Below, one piece after another: positions 9,493 to 13,599 of a stretch of DNA of 13,599 nt; the first letter of the stretch is position 1, and every line of letters starts with the position of its first letter. Position numbers and translations under genes: made by a program. Origin of the DNA: Bacteroidota bacterium. GTDB taxonomy: Bacteria; Bacteroidota; Ignavibacteria; Kapaibacteriales; UBA2268. The stretch lies in NCBI GenBank assembly GCA_027371665.1, contig DAHXMP010000007.1, positions 1 through 13,599 of the forward strand, written 5' to 3'. Under the pieces are notes generated by a model. That model saw only the letters and a program-made list of their open reading frames with translations. It did not search any database and was not told where the DNA came from.

Positions 9493-9746
9493 GAAATTTA
9501 ATATTTAAGAAGCAAGCATTTGAAGAGTTTCTTGAATGGGCAAATGTTGACAGAAAAAAACAAATTAAATTAGGGAAATTAATACTTGAAATCATTCGAA
9601 ATCCTTTCGAGGGACTGGGCAAACCTGAACCATTTAAAGCTGATTTACAAGGTTATTGGTCAAGACATATAGATGATGAACACTGATTAGTTTATAAAGT
9701 TACCGAAACTTCCATAATTATTTTATCCTGCAAATATCATTATTAA
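9489..9746 (+). pseudogene. yoeB: YoeB-family mRNA interferase toxin, broken by TGA at the catalytic arginine codon
   Basis: YoeB is a ribosome-dependent RNase that cuts mRNA in the A site. The reading frame gives 65 residues (NPFEGLGKPEP, YWSRHIDDEH), then TGA at 9684-9686. Beyond it the same frame continues LVYKVTETSIIILSCKYHY to a TAA at 9744-9746. Read through, the product has 85 positions against 84 in E. coli YoeB and lines up along its whole length with a one-residue offset. The TGA falls where E. coli has catalytic Arg65 (EHRLVY), and the loss also removes the terminal His-Tyr pair; E47, matching Glu46, is kept. A single C-to-T change (CGA to TGA) explains it. The truncated product should be inactive. 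TGA is a normal stop in the overlapping antitoxin gene, which argues against recoding. Confidence 0.88.
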
Positions 9747-9748
9747 TC

Positions 9749-9779
9749 TTTATATGGAGAAATGAAAAATTTATTTTTG
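9749..9779 (+). promoter_or_regulatory. Possible promoter for the secreted protein / protease pair
   Basis: TATTTTTG at 9772-9779 fits the TAnnTTTG element of Bacteroidota. A partial -33 match, TTTA (9749-9752), lies 19 bases upstream. Transcription would start near 9786 and give a leader of about 120 bases that includes the poly-C tract and the hairpin. The local AT-richness makes this a tentative call. Confidence 0.35.
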
Positions 9780-9849
9780 TAGTATAATTATTAACACGAC
9801 AATCATATAAATAATAACATAAAAATCATAGTTTATACTATTTCGTAAT

Positions 9850-9859
9850 CCCCCCCCCC
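9850..9859 (+). repeat. C10 homopolymer in the leader of the 9910 gene
   Basis: Ten consecutive C residues sit in an otherwise extremely AT-rich intergenic region, 50 bases before the ATG at 9910. Such a run is highly unexpected in this base composition and is prone to slipped-strand length change. Its length in this assembly may not be exact. Confidence 0.9.
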
Positions 9860-9864
9860 AATAT

Positions 9865-9893
9865 AATTTAGCATCAAACTAAATTCCTTTTTT
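9865..9893 (+). terminator. Hairpin plus T6 in the leader of the 9910 gene (attenuator- or terminator-like)
   Basis: AATTTAG (9865-9871) and CTAAATT (9879-9885) form a perfect 7-bp stem with a 7-base loop, followed by CC and six T residues (9888-9893). This has the shape of an intrinsic terminator, though the stem is weak with only one G-C pair. It could end the toxin-antitoxin transcript, attenuate the downstream gene, or be a chance AT-rich palindrome. Confidence 0.4.
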
Positions 9894-9900
9894 AACATCT

Positions 9901-9905
9901 GGAGG
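9901..9905 (+). promoter_or_regulatory. Strong Shine-Dalgarno GGAGG for the 9910 gene
   Basis: A perfect GGAGG lies four bases before the ATG at 9910 and fixes that start. Strong Shine-Dalgarno sequences are uncommon in crown Bacteroidia, so this bears on the host lineage. Confidence 0.8.
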
Positions 9906-9909
9906 AAAT

Positions 9910-10914
9910 ATGAAATTTAAGTTTATTACCCTGCTCTTAGTAATTTTTATAACAAGTGGGACTATGGAATTATTTTCACAAAATCCACCTTGTAAACCTT
10001 CTTATCAAGGTTTAACTTTTGAATATTTAAAGCCATCCGTTTATCCACCATTATATACCGACATGCCTTATGAAGTGATGATTGGATACATAGCGATGGA
10101 TTCGATTTGTAAGAATATGATATTAGATTCAGTTGATAAATTTTTAAAACAACAGACTTTTAATGATACGATAAAATATTTGAAAAAAGTCATGTATGAA
10201 ATGAATGATTATAATCCAATTCTTTTTGATGTTTCACAATTTAATCATGATACGAATTATAAAATTTTCGGTACTGATTTAGTAGAATATGTAAAAAAAT
10301 CAATACATAGGACTCAATCAGTAGATACAAAATTTGATTATAATATCATATCGGCTGCATACATTGTTCATATAAAAGTAACATATACAAATCTAATATA
10401 TAATAATTTGGCTAAGCTAGCCAAAAATCAAATCATTGTAACCGGGAAAATATTAGATTTAATTAAAGGACATTATATCCCAAATTGCAAATATACTGGT
10501 CCTTCCCCTATAAAAAGGGATGAAGAAAATAAAAGTTTAAAAAAATTACCAACTACACTTAATTTAATTGATAGCTGTATCCAATTTATTTATTGTTTGG
10601 AATGGACTCGGGGTAAGAATTATGAAGAGCCGTTTTGTACAAAACACATGGTTGATGAAAATGGATTACCTTTAATAAAACAAGATACAGAATATATCGT
10701 TTTCTTAAGGCCTATTTTAATTTGTGAAACTACTTCCAATTATTATTATTCTTTACGTCCCTTAGATCCTTATTCTGAAGTTTATACGATGTATCCAATT
10801 ATTGATGGACTTGTTATTGATCCGGGAAATGATTTTGGGTTTGGAAGAGGATTATCCGTTGAGGAATTCAAAAATAAACTGAAATCAAGAATTAATATGA
10901 TTCTTAATTTTTGA
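9910..10914 (+). CDS. Secreted protein of unknown function
   Basis: I do not recognise this 334-residue protein. Residues 1-24 form a signal peptide (charged start, hydrophobic core, LFSQ end); there is no lipobox, other membrane segment or T9SS sorting domain, so it is probably periplasmic or exported by another route. The middle has a beta-rich pattern: AYIVHIKVTYTN (about 150), then TGKILDLIKG (178-187), then EYIVFL (about 261). The C-terminal part carries DPGNDFGFGRG (about 304). The order 'secreted, GK.L...KG, then Y+VFL' recalls the NTR/TIMP-like fold, but this is only a pattern resemblance. Start ATG is supported by GGAGG. The metalloprotease pseudogene follows 12 bases later and is probably cotranscribed. 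The frame is intact, with very AT-rich codon use. Confidence 0.8.
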   Translation: MKFKFITLLLVIFITSGTMELFSQNPPCKPSYQGLTFEYLKPSVYPPLYTDMPYEVMIGYIAMDSICKNMILDSVDKFLKQQTFNDTIKYLKKVMYEMNDYNPILFDVSQFNHDTNYKIFGTDLVEYVKKSIHRTQSVDTKFDYNIISAAYIVHIKVTYTNLIYNNLAKLAKNQIIVTGKILDLIKGHYIPNCKYTGPSPIKRDEENKSLKKLPTTLNLIDSCIQFIYCLEWTRGKNYEEPFCTKHMVDENGLPLIKQDTEYIVFLRPILICETTSNYYYSLRPLDPYSEVYTMYPIIDGLVIDPGNDFGFGRGLSVEEFKNKLKSRINMILNF

Positions 10915-10926
10915 TTGAGGTATACA

Positions 10927-12081
10927 ATGAAATCACTAATAGTATTATTAATAGGTTTAATTAATTGTTTTATACTCCTAGCTCAAGACCCTAATCCATG
11001 CTATCATATAACACATTGTGACCCAGATAAAGTTTGGCCTTTCTATTTTTGTGAAGGTGGCGATGTTGTGATAAGATGCGTACATAATCCGAATACTGAT
11101 AATCCTCCCTATAAGCCATTGAAAGCACCTGGCAGAGTATGTTTAATGTGGAATACACCTCTAATACCAGATATAGTAACAATGCCAACAAATAATGGAT
11201 ATGATGTGCCTGTTTATACAAACTCCGTATGGGACCCAACATGTGAGGATGCAAATAAAAATTGGGCATGCTTATGTATGTTCGATGTTCAGCCATGTTC
11301 TTGTTATGTTTTAATTGAATTTTCTGATGATGAAACTGATTTTAGTAATGCAACTACAAATTGTGCGTCAAGCTCATTTACTGTTAACACCGGCACTTGT
11401 GAAATTGATTGTAATAGTAATCCAATCATTTATATAAATAATACTGATAAATATACAGGAAGACAATCCGGCTGTCCTGGAACTGAAAAAAAAATTTTTC
11501 TACAGTAGACAAATTGTTAATCCTGAATGACTGGTGGATTTAAAATCTGGTTACTATGTTATAGATTTATTAGATATAATTGAACATGAATTAGGTCATT
11601 TATGGGGATTAGCTGATTTTTATGAAAAAGATCCTGCAACGGGTGATTATGTATCACGATGTCCGGGTGAAGAATATGGTGCATTAATGAGAGGAGTTAA
11701 TGAACTATCAGATTTTAATAAATTGGGTATAGGTATTTGCAATGATGATGAATGTGTTTTCAAAATGATTTATTGTAAGCATAACCCGATTACATCTGTG
11801 CCAAAAGAAGAAAATAATGATTCAGCACAATCAACAAACTATCCTAATCCTTTTGTAAACTGGACAAATATTGAGTTCATTAATAATATAAATTCACAAT
11901 TTGCTCAAATTAATATTTATAATAACTTAGGTTCTCTAATTGAAACAATAAATTATAATAACATTACAATTGGTAAAAATACAATCGTTTAATTGCTTCA
12001 AAATTTTCAAGAGGTATTTATTATTATAGAGTTAAAATCGGGGAAGAGGTTATATTAGGTAAAATGATAATAAGTGATTAA
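10927..12081 (+). pseudogene. T9SS-secreted metzincin-type zinc metalloprotease, broken by two frameshifts and a stop
   Basis: Joined across its lesions, the gene encodes about 384 residues: signal peptide (MKSLIVLLIGLINCFILLAQ), a Cys-rich prodomain or N-terminal region, the beta-strand YVLIEFSDDETDF, zinc site HELGHLWGLAD (HExxHxxGxxD, as in some metzincins), a likely Met-turn YGALMRG, then a T9SS type A sorting domain (NYPNPF, SRGIYYYRV, KMIISD). Three lesions are visible. First, an extra A in the A9 run at 11486-11494 ends the upstream frame at 11508. Second, a TGA at 11528-11530 lies in the continuing frame. Third, a base is missing near 11988-11990, ending the frame at 11992, whereas the shifted frame continues the sorting domain to TAA at 12079. 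The ATG at 10927 has GAGG six bases upstream; an in-frame TTG at 10915 is less likely. An intact enzyme would have been secreted and surface-attached. Confidence 0.85.
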
Positions 12082-12169
12082 ATATAATTTTGCTATTTTT
12101 CATCAATAGTTATAATATTGTAAGTGAGTTGATATTTTTATACAAAAAATTGATAAATTATTGTGAATA

Positions 12170-12198
12170 GCAAGGGCAGGCATTGAACCTGCCCCTGC
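12170..12198. repeat. GC-rich short palindrome, REP-like or bidirectional terminator
   Basis: GCAAGGGCAGG (12170-12180) and CCTGCCCCTGC (12188-12198) form an 11-bp stem with one A-C mismatch and a 7-base loop, CATTGAA. It is a GC-rich island in AT-rich DNA between the ends of two convergent genes. No clear T tract follows on either strand, so a dispersed REP-like element fits at least as well as an intrinsic terminator. Confidence 0.65.
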
Positions 12199-12219
12199 AT
12201 TATAATTTGAAATTAATAC

Positions 12220-12248
12220 AGAATTCAGCATTCAAAATTCAGAATTCT
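12220..12248. repeat. ATTCAG-rich repeat with terminal inverted arms
   Basis: AGAATTC (12220-12226) is inverted as GAATTCT (12242-12248). The DNA between consists of imperfect copies of ATTCAG/ATTCAA. It ends five bases before the stop codon of the sortilin-like gene. With the GC-rich palindrome 20 bases away it may form one composite intergenic element. Confidence 0.5.
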
Positions 12249-12252
12249 ATTC

Positions 12253-13599
12253 TCATTTCCACTCAGGAAAACGGTTTGGAGTCCAGGGGGAGCCGAGCCT
12301 GTCCATCTCTTTCTCGACATCCTTCAGTTCGACATTAACGATGTTTTTCAGCTTATTATAGACTACTGTAAACTCATCATTCGCTATTTTATATTGGTCT
12401 TTCGCTGTCTGTGTCGGAGTAGAAGATGTTCCCCATATTGCCCATACAATAGCATTTCCCCTGTCCATAATCGAAGGAGGCTGGTTTTCGTTTCTCTCGG
12501 AAATCGAAGGATTGCCGTACAAAGCATCGTTTATGTCGTTAAGCTCGAGTTCTATTTTTCTTGTCTTCTCGAGCAGTTCTTTCGGGGCTCCTTCGGTAGC
12601 AATCAGTGTAGTCTTTATGAGACTGACTTCTTTCTTGGTGTCGTTGAGTATGCCCGAGATTCCGTAAAATATTTTCTGGGAATTGGCAACTTTTTCCTGG
12701 AAGTCAACGAGTGCTTTCCTGTCGGGAGCGGGCAGTGTGGTGTTCTGCAAAACCTTGCATGTAAATTCAACCGGGTCTGTCAACTTAGTAATTACGCCAT
12801 CTACGCTTTTTGATAAATATACTTTGTATTTCCCCGGCAGAACAGGCATTCCAGAATGTTTGTTCGGATTTGTCTTTTCATCCAGGGGATAAGGCGAGGG
12901 ATAAGTCAAATCCCATGCAATTCTGTGAACTCCGGGTGTGGCAGGCTCTTTCAGTTCCCTGATGACAAACCCGCTCTCATCTGTAATCGTAAATATTAAA
13001 TAAGGAGCTTCTTCGATGTCTTCTTGTGTTAGCTCAGCCATAGTCGGGTATTTATAAGCCTCTCCGGCTTTTTCGGCTTTCTTTTCTTCATCTTTCCTTA
13101 TATCCTTTTTTGTTTTGATTGATTCTTTTAGATAATAAGTAAATATTGCACCGAATGGCGGATTGTCAGCCCTGTAAAATGATTCACCCAAGTCGTTTTT
13201 AGCCCTGGAATCGTCGAGGTTAAACAACAAAGCATCCTTTATCGGGAAAATGTAAGCATCTTTTTCAAGCGTATCTTTTGTAAGATTTCTCAGTGGAGTA
13301 TAATCATCCAAAATATAAATTCCCCTGCCGAAAGTTCCGATTACGAGGTCGTTCTCACGTTTCTGGATTTGCAGGTCTCTGACTGCAATAGTTGGGAATC
13401 CTCCTTTTAGTTGTATCCATTTCTTGCCTCCGTCCACCGTGAAGAACAATCCAAATTCAGTGCCCACGAATAATAAATCAGGGTTTACATAATCTTCCGC
13501 TATCGTGTAAACCGCACCGTTCCCGGGCAGGTTGCCTGCAATTGATGTCCATGTTTTTCCTTTATCCGAGCTTTTCAGGAGATAAGGTATAAAATCATT
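12253..13599 (-). CDS. Sortilin/BNR-repeat 'glycosyl hydrolase', C-terminal 448 residues, N-terminus cut by window edge
   Basis: Members of this family are large (about 1,000 residues) exported beta-propeller proteins often annotated as glycosyl hydrolases or sortilin/VPS10-like proteins; no reaction is established for most of them. The fragment opens with the last propeller blades: Asp-box motifs SSDKGKTW and TVDGGKKW, then LVIGTFGRGIYILDDYTPLR, very typical of these proteins. Next comes a beta-sandwich-like stretch (LIFTITDESGFVIRELKEP, GVHRIAWDLTYP, GKYKVYL), then a helical segment rich in Lys, Glu and Leu, and a conserved-looking end PWTPNRFPEWK. There is no T9SS sorting domain at the C-terminus. 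A GTG inside the frame at 13467 is not the start, because the coding sequence runs unbroken to the window edge. It converges with the metalloprotease pseudogene. Confidence 0.9.
   Translation of the reverse strand, partial: NDFIPYLLKSSDKGKTWTSIAGNLPGNGAVYTIAEDYVNPDLLFVGTEFGLFFTVDGGKKWIQLKGGFPTIAVRDLQIQKRENDLVIGTFGRGIYILDDYTPLRNLTKDTLEKDAYIFPIKDALLFNLDDSRAKNDLGESFYRADNPPFGAIFTYYLKESIKTKKDIRKDEEKKAEKAGEAYKYPTMAELTQEDIEEAPYLIFTITDESGFVIRELKEPATPGVHRIAWDLTYPSPYPLDEKTNPNKHSGMPVLPGKYKVYLSKSVDGVITKLTDPVEFTCKVLQNTTLPAPDRKALVDFQEKVANSQKIFYGISGILNDTKKEVSLIKTTLIATEGAPKELLEKTRKIELELNDINDALYGNPSISERNENQPPSIMDRGNAIVWAIWGTSSTPTQTAKDQYKIANDEFTVVYNKLKNIVNVELKDVEKEMDRLGSPWTPNRFPEWK

Noticed and set aside
9684..11530. 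TGA reassigned to an amino acid, explaining both internal TGA codons
   Set aside because: TGA ends the antitoxin gene (9490-9492), the 9910 gene (10912-10914) and the sortilin-like gene (12253-12255) at natural C-termini. The protease also carries frameshifts that recoding would not explain.
11534..11992. A separate short metalloprotease gene starting at GTG 11534
   Set aside because: It would have no signal peptide and begin just before the zinc motif. The same protein continues upstream in sensible sequence across the TGA and the A9 run, so it is a fragment of one broken gene.
1..13599. CRISPR arrays, rRNA genes, insertion sequences
   Set aside because: No regularly spaced direct repeats, no rRNA-like sequence and no transposase-like protein were seen on either strand.

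Overview
The window most likely comes from a Bacteroidota/Chlorobiota-type (FCB group) bacterium. It holds most of a type IX secretion system (T9SS) outer-membrane translocon gene, sprA/sov. Two secreted proteins end in T9SS type A C-terminal sorting domains, and two stretches match the TTTG / TAnnTTTG promoter style of that phylum. Several genes also have clear Shine-Dalgarno sequences (GGAGG at 9901, AAGGA at 9247, GAGG at 10917). These are usually weak or absent in crown Bacteroidia, so an Ignavibacteria- or Kapabacteria-like lineage is plausible, but the sequence alone does not settle this.

Layout. Positions 1-5564 (minus): sprA, open across the whole stretch and cut by the left edge, with a non-ATG (TTG) start. 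Positions 5565-6000: AT-rich spacer with a possible promoter for the tRNA-Val(CAC) gene at 6001-6075. Positions 6222-9122 (plus): a 966-residue secreted putative glycoside hydrolase with an inserted beta-rich domain, a likely carbohydrate-binding module and a T9SS sorting domain. Positions 9259-9746 (plus): a YefM-like/YoeB toxin-antitoxin pair whose toxin is cut by a TGA exactly at the catalytic arginine codon. Positions 9747-9909: a leader with a C10 homopolymer and a terminator-like hairpin. Positions 9910-10914 (plus): an unrecognised secreted protein. Positions 10927-12081 (plus): a T9SS-targeted zinc metalloprotease (metzincin type) broken by a frameshift, a stop and a second frameshift. 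Positions 12082-12252: a short palindromic element and an ATTCAG-rich repeat. Positions 12253-13599 (minus): the C-terminal part of a sortilin/BNR-repeat 'glycosyl hydrolase' whose N-terminus lies beyond the right edge.

How it fits together. SprA is the pore through which T9SS cargo leaves the cell. The glycoside hydrolase, and the metalloprotease before it decayed, carry the tag for that pore. The stretch from about 9123 to 12160 is visibly more AT-rich than sprA, the hydrolase and the sortilin-like gene. It holds both broken genes and looks like a decaying accessory island between well-kept genes. No CRISPR array, transposase or rRNA was seen. I do not claim a complete new system. The most interesting leads are the toxin killed at its active-site codon with its antitoxin kept, the poly-C/hairpin leader, and the pairing of an unknown secreted protein with a secreted metalloprotease.
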